Both the position numbers and the translations under genes were made by a program. Shown in pieces: positions 1 to 8,747 of a stretch of 64,000 bases of DNA. Each line of letters opens with the position of its first letter. Positions within the stretch are counted from its first letter, which is position 1. This DNA comes from Halovenus marina (GTDB lineage: Archaea; Halobacteriota; Halobacteria; Halobacteriales; Haloarculaceae): positions 1,178,001 to 1,242,000 of the forward strand of contig NZ_JBLKNZ010000001.1 in assembly GCF_051414115.1 (NCBI RefSeq). The letters are read 5' to 3'. The notes under the pieces were generated by a model. That model saw nothing but the letters and a program-made list of their open reading frames with translations. It ran no database searches and was not told where the DNA came from.

Positions 1-126
1 CCCCTGTCAAAAATCCTGGACACTGCGTTTCTGACGGTGAAACACAGTCTCAGGTCGCTGAACGTGACGGGGTGTCGCGTCTTCGACAGGGCAAGATTCA
101 CATATCATGACTCGGTACAGATGCAC

Positions 127-366
127 ATGGCAGACATACTTGCGGAGAATCTCTCCGAGAAGGCGGTCATCGGTGACGGCGGGACGGAGATCGGAATGCT
201 GTACAACATCACGATGGATATCGACACTGGACGCCTGCACAATCTCGTCGTGACACCACCAGAGAACGGCTCTGCGCTCGACTTCGAGACCGACGCGTCG
301 GGTCGTTATCTCGTTCCTGTCGGCCGGATCAACGACGTCGACGAACACATCATCATCCAGCAGTAA
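127..366 (+). CDS. PRC-barrel domain protein (CdpB-like)
   Basis: A 79-residue protein that begins MADILAEN and ends IIIQQ, made of a single PRC-barrel fold (the GTEIGMLYNITMD and LHNLVV strands are visible). Haloarchaeal PRC-barrel proteins of this type include the cell-division factors CdpB1/CdpB2, which act with SepF and CdpA; assigning this copy to that role is inference from family and size. ATG 127 is preferred over ATG 121 and over a longer frame open from 37, because homologues start MADIL and a TATA-like CACATATC lies about 27 nt upstream. It is followed after 3 nt by nob1, so the two are probably co-transcribed. Confidence 0.8.
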   Translation: MADILAENLSEKAVIGDGGTEIGMLYNITMDIDTGRLHNLVVTPPENGSALDFETDASGRYLVPVGRINDVDEHIIIQQ

Positions 367-369
367 GGA

Positions 370-828
370 ATGTACGTTCTCGATTCGTCCGCGTTCATCC
401 ACGAGTATCACACCGACGAGCAGATCGCATCGATCCCGCTCGTTCGCGAGGAACTCGAAGACGAGAGCGCCTACCGCTTCGACGCGCTCGAAGGCTCCGG
501 GATGCATCTGCACATCCCCGACGCCGAAACCGTCGAGCGCATCGAGCGAGCGGCCCGGGAAACCGGCGACTTCGGCGAACTCTCGCGGACGGACATTCGC
601 CTGATTGCGGCGGCGTTCGAACTCGACAGTCGGCTCGTCACGGACGACTACGCGATGCAAAACGTCGCGGAAAAGTTGAACGTCGACGTGGAGATAATCG
701 CCCGCGACGGCATCGACGAGCAGCGCGAGTGGACGTTCCAGTGTCAGGGCTGTGGCCGCGAGTTCGACGAACAGCACGACCGCTGTCCGATCTGCGGCAG
801 TTCGCTCTCGCGCAAGAACCCCGCCTAA
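370..828 (+). CDS. nob1: rRNA maturation endonuclease Nob1
   Basis: A 152-residue PIN-domain ribonuclease with a C-terminal zinc ribbon. The PIN start is MYVLDSSAFI with the first catalytic Asp, later acidic residues occur around SRTDIRL and LVTDDYAMQ, and the zinc ribbon shows CQGCG and CPICG. Nob1 cleaves the 3' end (D site) of pre-16S rRNA during small-subunit maturation. Length and domain order match archaeal Nob1. It sits directly downstream of the PRC-barrel gene. Confidence 0.93.
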   Translation: MYVLDSSAFIHEYHTDEQIASIPLVREELEDESAYRFDALEGSGMHLHIPDAETVERIERAARETGDFGELSRTDIRLIAAAFELDSRLVTDDYAMQNVAEKLNVDVEIIARDGIDEQREWTFQCQGCGREFDEQHDRCPICGSSLSRKNPA

Positions 829-837
829 CTCACGGCG

Positions 838-987
838 TCAGGGTTTCGGCCGCTTGTCGATCTCCTCGAACCCTAACTCGACGAGTTGGCGGAGCGTCTC
901 TTCCTCGGTGAGGTCGTATTCGCGAGCGAGGTCGCGTATCTCCCGTGCTCGACTGTCGTCGAACACGACCGAGTACCGAGTGGGCAT
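838..987 (-). CDS. small ribbon-helix-helix-like protein
   Basis: A 49-residue protein, MPTRYSVVFDD to DKRPKP. The pattern of one strand (RYSVVF) followed by two helices (SRAREIRDLAREY, EETLRQLVELGF) fits a CopG/Arc-type ribbon-helix-helix DNA-binding fold. It converges on nob1, with only 9 nt between the stops. The ATG at 987 is chosen because the frame upstream of it reads as non-coding sequence. The target is unknown; no toxin partner is adjacent. Confidence 0.7.
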   Translation of the reverse strand: MPTRYSVVFDDSRAREIRDLAREYDLTEEETLRQLVELGFEEIDKRPKP

Positions 988-1078
988 AGGGATAAATTGT
1001 CGAACAAACATATCAATACCCGTCAGACACGAGTCAGACGGGTGCATTTCGCGGATACCGGACCGCCTCCATCGAACG

Positions 1079-1855
1079 TTACAGCGCTCCAACGGCGTCG
1101 AGATACTGGCTCCCGAAGACGAGCGTATTCCAGACAGCGTGGACGACAATCGGGATGACCAGATTGCCGGTGTACTCGTAGAGCGTGCCGAGGACGACGC
1201 CGGTGGCGGCGAGGATTGCGATGACGACGAAGATACCGTCAGTTTCCGTCGCCGCGAGCGCGGGATAGTGAATCAGCCCAAAGAGCGCCGACGCGACGAG
1301 GATGCCCGGGACGATGCCGTACGCGCGGCGAAACAGCCCCTGAACGACGCCGCGGTAGAGCAGTTCCTCCGCGGGTGCGGTCAACAGAAACTGGACGGGG
1401 AGCAAGAGCAGGAACAGTTCGGGATGCTCTCGACCCTGTTCGACCGCGACGTTCTCGGCGGTTTCGACGTCCAGCAGCGAGATGACCAGTTCCGACGCGA
1501 GCATCACTGCGAGAAAGATGGCCAGACCGATCCCCATCCAGCGCCAGTCCCGGCGCGTCGGCGACCGAAGCCGGACCAGCCCGCTCTCGGCGTACCACTT
1601 GAGGTACGCGACCGGAACGACCAGCGTTCCGAGCAAGCCAAGCACGGTTCCTGTCCCATGAAAGACGACCGGGTTCGACGCCTCGGTCATCTCGACAAGC
1701 GCGAGCGTTTCGGTACCGACCGACCGGAACACGCTGCCGACGACCAGCGCGGCGAGGACGACCCCCAGCGCGAGACCGATAGCACGGAGTCGAGTCTCCC
1801 AGTCGCTGACTGCGACAAGCGGCGCGTCCGCGGCGAAGGGATGGTCACGTGCCAT
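1079..1855 (-). CDS. CPBP-family intramembrane metalloprotease
   Basis: A 258-residue multi-pass membrane protein with the Abi/CAAX-protease signature. Motif 1 is EELLYR in APAEELLYRGVVQG, motif 2 is FGLIHY, and the last conserved His is in HAVWNTLV. These supply the glutamate and histidine ligands of the membrane-embedded metal site. Family members cleave prenylated or membrane proteins, or bacteriocin-like peptides; the substrate here is unknown. It lies between the small RHH gene and pgi, all on the minus strand. Confidence 0.85.
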   Translation of the reverse strand: MARDHPFAADAPLVAVSDWETRLRAIGLALGVVLAALVVGSVFRSVGTETLALVEMTEASNPVVFHGTGTVLGLLGTLVVPVAYLKWYAESGLVRLRSPTRRDWRWMGIGLAIFLAVMLASELVISLLDVETAENVAVEQGREHPELFLLLLPVQFLLTAPAEELLYRGVVQGLFRRAYGIVPGILVASALFGLIHYPALAATETDGIFVVIAILAATGVVLGTLYEYTGNLVIPIVVHAVWNTLVFGSQYLDAVGAL

Positions 1856-1920
1856 CGAGTTACTGTCGGTACGGCGAACTCGTTCAAGACCCCACCGATC
1901 TCTAGTGGCCGTTCAGCGAG

Positions 1921-3213
1921 TCACTCGACGACGAGCGTTCGCTTGTCTGCAACGGCGTCGGCCTCCTCGAAGTCGCCGCCGCCGAGCAGGCCGCGCGCAG
2001 CGCGCTTGCCCCACTCGACCGCTGGCTGTGTGAACGTCTCGACGTCCGATAACTCGCCGACGAGGATGCAGGCCGCCTCCATTCCATACAGCAACTCGCC
2101 GAGGCCGTGCGCGTCAAGCTCGTCGATTTCGATCCGGACGTTCGGCCGGTTCGCCGCGGCGAGACTCGCCTCCGTGGCCTCGAATTCAGCGTCGAGAAGG
2201 CGTCCAAGACCTGTTCCGCCGAGATAGGACAAATCTGCGATGTCCGTCTCGGGAATGTCGAGCGACGGTCGCTCTGTCGGGCGAACGAGGGTTACGAGTT
2301 TGTCCCGCGGCCCGGCCCGATACAGTTGCAGTTGGGAGTGCTGGTCGGTCGCGCCGAGCGCACGCGCTGGCGTCTGACCACGCCCCTCCTTTCCGAGGCT
2401 CTCGGCCCACAACTGGGCGAACCACTCCGCGAACAGTTCCAGCCCTTCGGCGTAGGGCATCATCGCGTTCACCGTCGCGCCGCGCTCGCTCAGCGCGTGC
2501 GCGACTGCACCGTAGGCGTAGGCCGGGCAGTCATAGAGCGAGGGCGCAAGCGAGGACGCCGCGGCCGCACCGCCGTCGAGCACACCCTCGATGTCGTGAC
2601 CCTGAATGGCTGCCGGGACGAGTCCGACTGCCGATAGCGCACAGAACCGACCGGGGACGCCCTCGGGAACCCGAAGCGTGGGAATCCCCTCGCGGTCGGC
2701 GAGCGCCCGAAGCGGTCCGGACTCGCCGGTCGTGACGACCGTCCGCTCGGTCCAGTCGACACCAGCATCGGTCATCGCCTCCCGGACGACCAGGAAGTTG
2801 GCGAGCGTCTCGGCGGTGGTTCCCGACCGCGAGACGACGTGGACGGCGGTTCTCCCGAGGTCGATGTCATCGAGCAACTGGGCTGTGTGCTCCGGGTCGA
2901 CGTTGTCGAGCACGTGGTGGCTCGCCTCGCCGGGTCCGAGCGCCGTCGAGATGGTGGCCGCGCCGAGCGCGCTCCCGCCGATGCCGACGGTCAGCACGTG
3001 GTCGCTGTCGGCGACTGGCTCCACTGCCGCCCGGATCTGGTCAGGATCGGTTCGCTCGGGGAGGTTCAACGCAGCATAGCCGAAGGTCCCCTCTGAGCGC
3101 CCGCTTGCGATGGTTTCGTGTGCCTCTTGCACCTGTTCGTCGAGTTGGTCGAGTTCGTCCTCCGAGATGCCCGGCTCACAGGGCGTGAGCGCGTTGCCGA
3201 TGTCGATGTTCAT
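1921..3213 (-). CDS. pgi: Glucose-6-phosphate isomerase
   Basis: A 430-residue cytosolic sugar isomerase that interconverts glucose-6-phosphate and fructose-6-phosphate in gluconeogenesis and sugar metabolism. The phosphate-binding motifs GIGGSALGA (about residue 77) and SRSGTTAET (about residue 128) are clear, followed by the SIS domains and a C-terminal EWGK segment. The length is typical of the shorter archaeal/bacterial PGI. The ATG at 3213 begins MNIDIGNAL, the usual haloarchaeal start. Confidence 0.95.
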   Translation of the reverse strand: MNIDIGNALTPCEPGISEDELDQLDEQVQEAHETIASGRSEGTFGYAALNLPERTDPDQIRAAVEPVADSDHVLTVGIGGSALGAATISTALGPGEASHHVLDNVDPEHTAQLLDDIDLGRTAVHVVSRSGTTAETLANFLVVREAMTDAGVDWTERTVVTTGESGPLRALADREGIPTLRVPEGVPGRFCALSAVGLVPAAIQGHDIEGVLDGGAAAASSLAPSLYDCPAYAYGAVAHALSERGATVNAMMPYAEGLELFAEWFAQLWAESLGKEGRGQTPARALGATDQHSQLQLYRAGPRDKLVTLVRPTERPSLDIPETDIADLSYLGGTGLGRLLDAEFEATEASLAAANRPNVRIEIDELDAHGLGELLYGMEAACILVGELSDVETFTQPAVEWGKRAARGLLGGGDFEEADAVADKRTLVVE

Positions 3214-3342
3214 ATCTGCATCTCACCGGGCATCCTGTTAGACTTCACGATGCGGGCTTTGTCACCCGTCAGCGACCAGTCGCTGGTGCGCGCGACGAGG
3301 GGGAGTCGAAACCCCGAAATGGATGACTGTCCAATCGTAGGT

Positions 3343-4128
3343 ATGACCGACGACGCCGACTCGCCCGCCGATGGGCGGTCTGATACCGAGCGCGATGACA
3401 CGGACGACGCCGAACTCGCCGAACAGTTGTACGGCGTTCCCGACGAATCGTCGGACGATTCCGACGAACCCGAAGGGGTTGAGACAGCCACGTCTGATCC
3501 TGATGGGTCGTCCGAACCGACGCCGCCAGGCGAAACCGACGGATCTGACGACGCCGAATCAGACGAGTCGAAGGGGCCGGAAGACGTTCCGTTCGGTCCG
3601 GGTGGTGGCGGTGGCTCACTCCCCGCAGATGCGCCGATCTCTGACTCGGACGAACCGCCAGAACCCGAACACGGTCTCTTTTACGTGAAATACGCAGAAG
3701 GCGTCTCTGCGACGCTGCACGAGGTCAACACTGGGCAGATCTACACACTTATCGAGAATCCCGACTTCGAGCAGCACGAAATCGTCGAGGCGTCGCTGAT
3801 AGCACAGCCTCCGATGGAGGTGTCCTACACCATCAACGATATCGAATCGCGGCGGACTGTTCCGGTCGAGACCAGCCCCGAATCACCGACGACGCAGGTC
3901 ACCAATATTGCGGGCGACATGGAACCCGGACAGGCGGTCGCGATCGACCGCGAGGGCGAGGGCGAAATCCACATTCTCCGGGTCGAGTCCGATCAGGTGG
4001 ACCAGACCGCAGACGAGCTCCCCGACGACGAGATGACCTACAAGAACGCGGCACGCTACGGGATGGACCGGGTCGAGATCCGGACCGACGAGGAGACTGG
4101 CGTCGTCGCGATCCGGTATCTGCCCTGA
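3343..4128 (+). CDS. DUF5812-like haloarchaeal protein
   Basis: A 261-residue protein with a long acidic, low-complexity N-terminus (about residues 1-110, rich in Asp, Glu, Ser and Pro, with GPGGGGGS near its end) and a conserved C-terminal domain. That domain runs from GLFYVKYAEG through VEASLIAQPPMEV to a RYLP terminus and resembles the short haloarchaeal family I know as DUF5812. The ATG at 3343 is chosen because the reading frame upstream runs antisense to pgi. The function is unknown. It is divergent from pgi and followed by secF. Confidence 0.8.
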   Translation: MTDDADSPADGRSDTERDDTDDAELAEQLYGVPDESSDDSDEPEGVETATSDPDGSSEPTPPGETDGSDDAESDESKGPEDVPFGPGGGGGSLPADAPISDSDEPPEPEHGLFYVKYAEGVSATLHEVNTGQIYTLIENPDFEQHEIVEASLIAQPPMEVSYTINDIESRRTVPVETSPESPTTQVTNIAGDMEPGQAVAIDREGEGEIHILRVESDQVDQTADELPDDEMTYKNAARYGMDRVEIRTDEETGVVAIRYLP

Positions 4129-4215
4129 ACCGCGAGCAGAGACGCTGCGCTGAAGAAATCGGTCCGGCGAAATCGGTGTTCCGTTCGGCGGTTTTCGTCG
4201 CCGCAAAGAGGAAGG

Positions 4216-4223
4216 CTTATTCC
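4216..4223 (+). promoter_or_regulatory. TATA-like box of secF-secD
   Basis: CTTATTCC lies about 27 nt upstream of the secF ATG at 4246, the spacing expected for a haloarchaeal leaderless or near-leaderless transcript. Confidence 0.5.
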
Positions 4224-4245
4224 GACCCCTCTCACAAGCACGACC

Positions 4246-5130
4246 ATGAGCCGACGGGTACAGATCGACGATCTCCCTTACGAGGAATACTCGAATCGCC
4301 AGCTTGCGGCGGTGCCGCTGGCGATTCTTGGGATTGCACTCCTCGTTCTTCTCGGTGCGTACTTCATGACTGGATCACCCGTCGATCTCGGTCTCGCATT
4401 CACGGGCGGCACAGAGATACGGGTCGAAGCAGATGTCGGCAGTGGAGCAATACAGGACCAGTTCGAGAGCGCGGAACTCTCGGTGGAGTCAGTCCAGTCT
4501 GTCGGTCTCGGACAGTCTGACGAGTATCTCGTGACGACACAGGAAACAGGGGCGGACGCGATCAGTGAGTTCGAGCGCGTTGCGGAGGGGGCGGGGTATG
4601 ACGTGTTGAGTACCGAGATCAGGTCTGCGACGTTCGGGTCGGACTCCCAGCGGCAGGCGCTGATCGGCGTCGTGATCGCCTTTATCGGGATGAGTCTGCT
4701 CGTGGCGCTCATGTTCCGGTCGTTCATTCCGAGTCTGGCGATTGTCGCCTCGGCGTTCTCCGATCTCATGATCCCGCTCGCGCTGATGAGTCTCATGGGA
4801 ATCGAACTCGGACTGGGGACAGTCGCCGCGTTGCTGATGCTTATCGGTTACAGCGTGGACTCGGACATCCTGTTGAACAACCACGTCCTGAAGCGCCACG
4901 GCGGATTCTACGAGAGCGCGTCGCGAGCGATGCGAACCGGTATCTCGATGACAGTCACGTCCATCGCCGCGATGGTCGTGATGTACCTGATGGCGAGGCT
5001 ATTCGGGATCCCGCTGTTGCCCCAGATTGCGCTCGTGCTGGTCTTCGGACTCGTCGCTGACCTGGTGAACACCTACATGATGAACATCAGTCTGCTTCGC
5101 TGGTACAAGTACGAGGGGGTCAACCGATGA
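4246..5130 (+). CDS. secF: Protein-export membrane protein SecF
   Basis: A 294-residue SecF. The first membrane segment is at about residues 24-44, followed by the periplasmic-type GLAFTGGTEIRVE motif and five more membrane helices, including the conserved GYSVDSDILLNN segment. SecD/SecF use the ion gradient to help the Sec translocon release exported proteins. The stop overlaps the secD start by 4 nt (ATGA at 5127), showing translational coupling. The order secF-secD is the usual haloarchaeal arrangement. Confidence 0.95.
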   Translation: MSRRVQIDDLPYEEYSNRQLAAVPLAILGIALLVLLGAYFMTGSPVDLGLAFTGGTEIRVEADVGSGAIQDQFESAELSVESVQSVGLGQSDEYLVTTQETGADAISEFERVAEGAGYDVLSTEIRSATFGSDSQRQALIGVVIAFIGMSLLVALMFRSFIPSLAIVASAFSDLMIPLALMSLMGIELGLGTVAALLMLIGYSVDSDILLNNHVLKRHGGFYESASRAMRTGISMTVTSIAAMVVMYLMARLFGIPLLPQIALVLVFGLVADLVNTYMMNISLLRWYKYEGVNR

Positions 5131-6701
5131 TCGACGTTCGCGACAACTGGCGGATTCTCCTGCTTGTCGTACTGTGTGTTCTCTCTGCAGTCGCGCTGTT
5201 TGCCCCGTTCCTCGACGACGGTGGCTCCTTCGGGGAGGGCAACGAGGAGTTCGTCTCCGATCCGACGAACCTCCAGTACGGTCTCGAACTCTCGGGCGGT
5301 GCGCGCGTCCGCGGGCAACTCGACGGGTTGCTCGTCGAGGATCTGCCCATCGCGCCGAACGACCAGCGGGACGTGTTACGCACGGTCGCGAGCGAACTCG
5401 AGATCGAACAGTTCGACGTACAGGTTCGCCTGCAGGACCAGCAGAGCGGGAGCGTCGAGGTGTTCGCGGACAACGTCACCCGTGACCAGATGGCGGCTGC
5501 GCTGCAATCGGCCGGATTCGACGTGTCTGCCAGCGACGTGACTCGCGGTGTCACCGAACAGACGATAGAGAACGCGGTCGATACGCTGTCGAGTCGGATC
5601 GACGAAACCGGGTTCCAGGGCGGTCAGGTCACCACCGTCAGTTCGCTCGGCGGCGAAACGTTCATCGTCGCAGAGGCTCCCGGTGTCAACCGGACGGAAC
5701 TGCAGGAACTCATCGGTGAGCCCGGGCGCGTGCAACTCAAGGTCGGGTACCCAGGCGAGAACGGCACCTACGTGACGAATCCGTTGCTCGACGCACAGGA
5801 CTTGCAGGACATCCAGAATGCGAGTCCGCCGACACAGAACATTCCAAACGACCACGTTCCGGTCCGACTCACGGACGATGCCGGGGAGCGGTTTCAGGAC
5901 GAACTGAATACGCACGGCTTCACCGACCCGAACCGTGCTGGGTGTACCTGGCCGCAGAACATGGAAAGCGGCGGCCCGTGTCTGTTGACCGTCGTCGACG
6001 GTGAGATAATCCACGGGTCCGGTATCGCCCCGACCCTTGCGGAGACGATCCGAACTCAGCAGTTCGCCGCAAACCCGTCATTCGTCATGCAGACGGGCAC
6101 GTTCGAGGAGGCACAGAACCTCGAAATCAACCTCCGCTCGGGGTCGCTCCCGACGGAACTGACAATCGAGACGTCCTCCTTTATCTCCCCGAGTCACGCC
6201 CAGTCGTTCAAGGCGCTGGCGGTGCTGACCGCACTCGGCGCGTGGATCGGCGTCTCGCTCGTCGTGTACTTCTGGTACCGAGACGTGCGCGTCGCCATCC
6301 CGATGTTGCTCACCGCCGCCGCGGAGGTGTTCCTCCTGCTTGGCTTCGCCGCGACCATCGGCCTCGCTATCGACCTCTCTCACATCGCGGGCTTCATCGC
6401 GGTCATCGGGACGGGACTCGACGACCTGATCATCATGGCCGACGAGATATTACAGCGGCAACAGCGGGTCGAAACCGGCAAGATTTTCCAGAACCGGTTC
6501 CGGAAAGCCTTCTGGGTCATCGGGATGGCGGCGGCGACGACCATCATCGCGATGAGTCCGCTCGCGGTGTTGAGCCTCGGGGAGCTGCAGGGCTTTGCCA
6601 TCGTGACCATCGCCGGTGTGCTCATCGGCGTGGGCATCACGCGCCCGGCCTACGGTGACATCCTGCGACACCTGATGCTCGACGACGTGAAGCGGAAGTA
6701 A
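5127..6701 (+). CDS. secD: Protein-export membrane protein SecD
   Basis: A 524-residue SecD with an N-terminal membrane helix, the GLELSGGARVRGQ motif (about residue 53), a large extracytoplasmic P1 domain, and a C-terminal set of helices with GFIAVIGTGLDDLIIMADEI. It forms a complex with SecF encoded just upstream. It faces the sugar-epimerase gene, with 50 bp between the two stops. That gap holds a small GCAAA/TTTGC inverted repeat and a T4 run (6702-6726) that could act as a terminator. Confidence 0.95.
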   Translation: MIDVRDNWRILLLVVLCVLSAVALFAPFLDDGGSFGEGNEEFVSDPTNLQYGLELSGGARVRGQLDGLLVEDLPIAPNDQRDVLRTVASELEIEQFDVQVRLQDQQSGSVEVFADNVTRDQMAAALQSAGFDVSASDVTRGVTEQTIENAVDTLSSRIDETGFQGGQVTTVSSLGGETFIVAEAPGVNRTELQELIGEPGRVQLKVGYPGENGTYVTNPLLDAQDLQDIQNASPPTQNIPNDHVPVRLTDDAGERFQDELNTHGFTDPNRAGCTWPQNMESGGPCLLTVVDGEIIHGSGIAPTLAETIRTQQFAANPSFVMQTGTFEEAQNLEINLRSGSLPTELTIETSSFISPSHAQSFKALAVLTALGAWIGVSLVVYFWYRDVRVAIPMLLTAAAEVFLLLGFAATIGLAIDLSHIAGFIAVIGTGLDDLIIMADEILQRQQRVETGKIFQNRFRKAFWVIGMAAATTIIAMSPLAVLSLGELQGFAIVTIAGVLIGVGITRPAYGDILRHLMLDDVKRK

Positions 6702-6751
6702 GCAAAGCTGTCTGTTCGCGTTTTGCACCACACTCGTCGACCGACCGCCGC

Positions 6752-7687
6752 TCACTCGCTCGATTTTGCTCGCACCAGCCGTTCGATACCCGCCTCGAAC
6801 GAGACTGTCGGCTCGTATCCGAGTCGCTCCCGCGCCTTCTTGATGTCTGCGACTGAGTGACGGATATCCCCCGGGCGTGGCTCGTCGTATTTCGGCGCCT
6901 TGTCGCTTCCGAGCGCGTCGTTTATCGTTTCCACGAGTTCGTTGATTGTGGTTCGCTCTCCGCGAGCAACGTTGCAGATCTCGCCGGAGACGTCGCGTTC
7001 GGCGGCACGGATGTTTGCGTCGACAACGTCGTCGACAGAGACGAAGTCGCGGGACTGCTCTCCGTCGCCGAAGATGGTGGGACGCTGTCCGTCGGCCATC
7101 AACTCGATGAACTTCGGAATGACGGCGGCGTAGGCTCCCGACGGGTCCTGTCGCGGCCCGAAGACGTTGAAATACCGGAGCGCCACCGTCTCGATACCGT
7201 ACAGATCCGCACACTGCATCGCGAGTTCCTCGGTGTAGCGCTTCGAGAGGGCGTACGGCGATTCCGGGTCGACTGGTTCGGTTTCGACTTTCGGGAGCGA
7301 CCCGGAGGACCCGTACACCGCAGCGGAGGACGCGACCACCACAGATTCGACGTCTGCGGTTCGTGCGGCGTCGAGTACTGTCGCTGTCCCTGTACAGTTC
7401 ACGTCGGTTGGCGTCGTGGGGTCTTCGATGCTCTGTGGAACCGAGGAGACTGCCGCCTCATGGAACAGATAATCGACGCCGGTCGTGACGGTCTCGATTG
7501 TTTCGCCGTCTCGGATGTCCCCTTCAGTCAGGGAGAACCGGTCGTTCGCTCTGAACGACTGGAGGTTGTGCCGGGACCCGGTGTCGAAGTTGTCGAGTCC
7601 CCGAACCTCGTAGCCCCTGTCGAGGAGTTCGGCCGCGAGATGCGATCCGATGAATCCGGCGACGCCCGTCACCAGCGCGCGTTTCAT
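6752..7687 (-). CDS. NAD-dependent sugar epimerase/dehydratase
   Basis: A 311-residue extended short-chain dehydrogenase. It has the NAD-binding GVAGFIGSH motif at residue 7, an active-site Ser in the VASSAAVYG block and YALSKR for the YxxxK pair. It is most like UDP-glucose/UDP-GlcNAc 4-epimerases. The ATG at 7687 gives the usual MKRALVTG start, and a TATA-like GATTATC lies about 25 nt upstream. It is divergent from two glycosyltransferases, so a role in supplying nucleotide sugars for glycan synthesis is likely but inferred. Confidence 0.88.
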   Translation of the reverse strand: MKRALVTGVAGFIGSHLAAELLDRGYEVRGLDNFDTGSRHNLQSFRANDRFSLTEGDIRDGETIETVTTGVDYLFHEAAVSSVPQSIEDPTTPTDVNCTGTATVLDAARTADVESVVVASSAAVYGSSGSLPKVETEPVDPESPYALSKRYTEELAMQCADLYGIETVALRYFNVFGPRQDPSGAYAAVIPKFIELMADGQRPTIFGDGEQSRDFVSVDDVVDANIRAAERDVSGEICNVARGERTTINELVETINDALGSDKAPKYDEPRPGDIRHSVADIKKARERLGYEPTVSFEAGIERLVRAKSSE

Positions 7688-7745
7688 ACCGGTAGTGTGA
7701 GTGATAATCGGTTGAGTGTGTCGGCTCCGAGCCGTGACCCGCACG

Positions 7746-7753
7746 CTTATTCC
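7746..7753 (+). promoter_or_regulatory. TATA-like box deciding the GT2 start
   Basis: CTTATTCC is centred 28 nt before ATG 7777. This supports leaderless initiation at 7777 rather than at the upstream ATG 7756, which is only a few bases from the box. Confidence 0.5.
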
Positions 7754-7776
7754 AGATGGCATCCAAACGCGGGTGG

Positions 7777-8694
7777 ATGCTGGTTTCGGTCGTCATCTGT
7801 ACGCACTCGATGCGCCGATACGACGACGTCACCGACGCAATCGAGAGTGTTCGCACACAGACCTACGACAACGTCGAGACTGTGGTGGTGGTCGACGGCA
7901 ACGAACCGCTGTGTGACCGCCTGTGCCGTGAGTACGACGACCTGGCTGACTGTCTGGTCCACTGTAACGACGACAATCGTGGGGTCTCTGCCAGCCGAAC
8001 GATCGGTGCGCGCCTGGCCTCGGGCGATGTCGTCGCCTTTCTCGACGACGACGCGATTGCAGAACCGGACTGGGTCAAGCGTCTCGTCGACGTCTACGAG
8101 CAGACGGACGCGATTGCGGTCGGCGGACGGATGACCGGTGAGTGGCTTGCCGGACGGCCGTGGTATCTCCCCGCGGAGTTCGACTGGCTCGTCGGCGTCA
8201 CCCATCCCGGATTTGCCGAGGCGGGCGCCGAGATTCGGAACACGTTCGAGTCGAACATCTCCTTTCGGCGGGAGCCGTTTCTCGAACTGGGCGGGTTCGA
8301 CCCGGCGTTTGGCCCCGACGCCGAGTCCTATCGACACTCCGAGGGCGCTGAACTCGGCACACGACTGCAGGCGGAGTTCGGACGCGGCGTGGTGTACGAA
8401 CCCGATGCCGTCGTGTCTCACAAGGTGTTCGAACACCGGACGAACCTCTCGTGGCTACTGCATCGGGCGTTCAAACAGGGCGTCTCGAAGCGACAACTTG
8501 CAGACCGACAGAAAGACTCGAACGGGTCGGAGTCGGCCTATCTCCGTGACCTGCTGACCGTTCACGTCCCGAACCGGTGTCGCTCGTTCGTCCGCTCGCG
8601 TTCACCGGTCGAACTCGGCCGAGCGCTCATGATTCTGGTGTTCACTGCGACGGTTGGGCTTGGCTATCTGTGGGCGCTGGTCACGAATCGGTGA
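7777..8694 (+). CDS. Family 2 glycosyltransferase, AglG-like
   Basis: A 305-residue GT-A fold glycosyltransferase. It begins MLVSVVICTHSM and has VVVVDGNE, NRGVSASRT, the metal-binding FLDDDA, an NTFESNISFRR acceptor-loop block, and a C-terminal membrane segment around ALMILVFTATVGL. The sequence resembles haloarchaeal AglG (glucosyl-dolichyl-phosphate glucuronosyltransferase) of S-layer N-glycosylation, but the exact sugar is unproven. ATG 7756 is an alternative start; 7777 fits the promoter and homologues. The GT4 gene follows after 53 bp. Confidence 0.87.
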   Translation: MLVSVVICTHSMRRYDDVTDAIESVRTQTYDNVETVVVVDGNEPLCDRLCREYDDLADCLVHCNDDNRGVSASRTIGARLASGDVVAFLDDDAIAEPDWVKRLVDVYEQTDAIAVGGRMTGEWLAGRPWYLPAEFDWLVGVTHPGFAEAGAEIRNTFESNISFRREPFLELGGFDPAFGPDAESYRHSEGAELGTRLQAEFGRGVVYEPDAVVSHKVFEHRTNLSWLLHRAFKQGVSKRQLADRQKDSNGSESAYLRDLLTVHVPNRCRSFVRSRSPVELGRALMILVFTATVGLGYLWALVTNR

Positions 8695-8747
8695 TCCGCT
8701 GGCGTGAGAAGGGACATATTTCAGTCACGAACACGGAGAGCAGACTG

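Noticed and set aside
752..2227. Long open frame (491 codons) on the plus strand across the RHH, CPBP and pgi genes
   Set aside because: It runs antisense to three well-supported minus-strand genes, has Arg/Ser-rich composition typical of shadow frames in GC-rich DNA, and shows no domain.
3118..3342. N-terminal extension of the DUF5812-like protein
   Set aside because: It lies antisense to the 5' end of pgi and encodes non-conserved sequence; ATG 3343 gives the typical acidic start.
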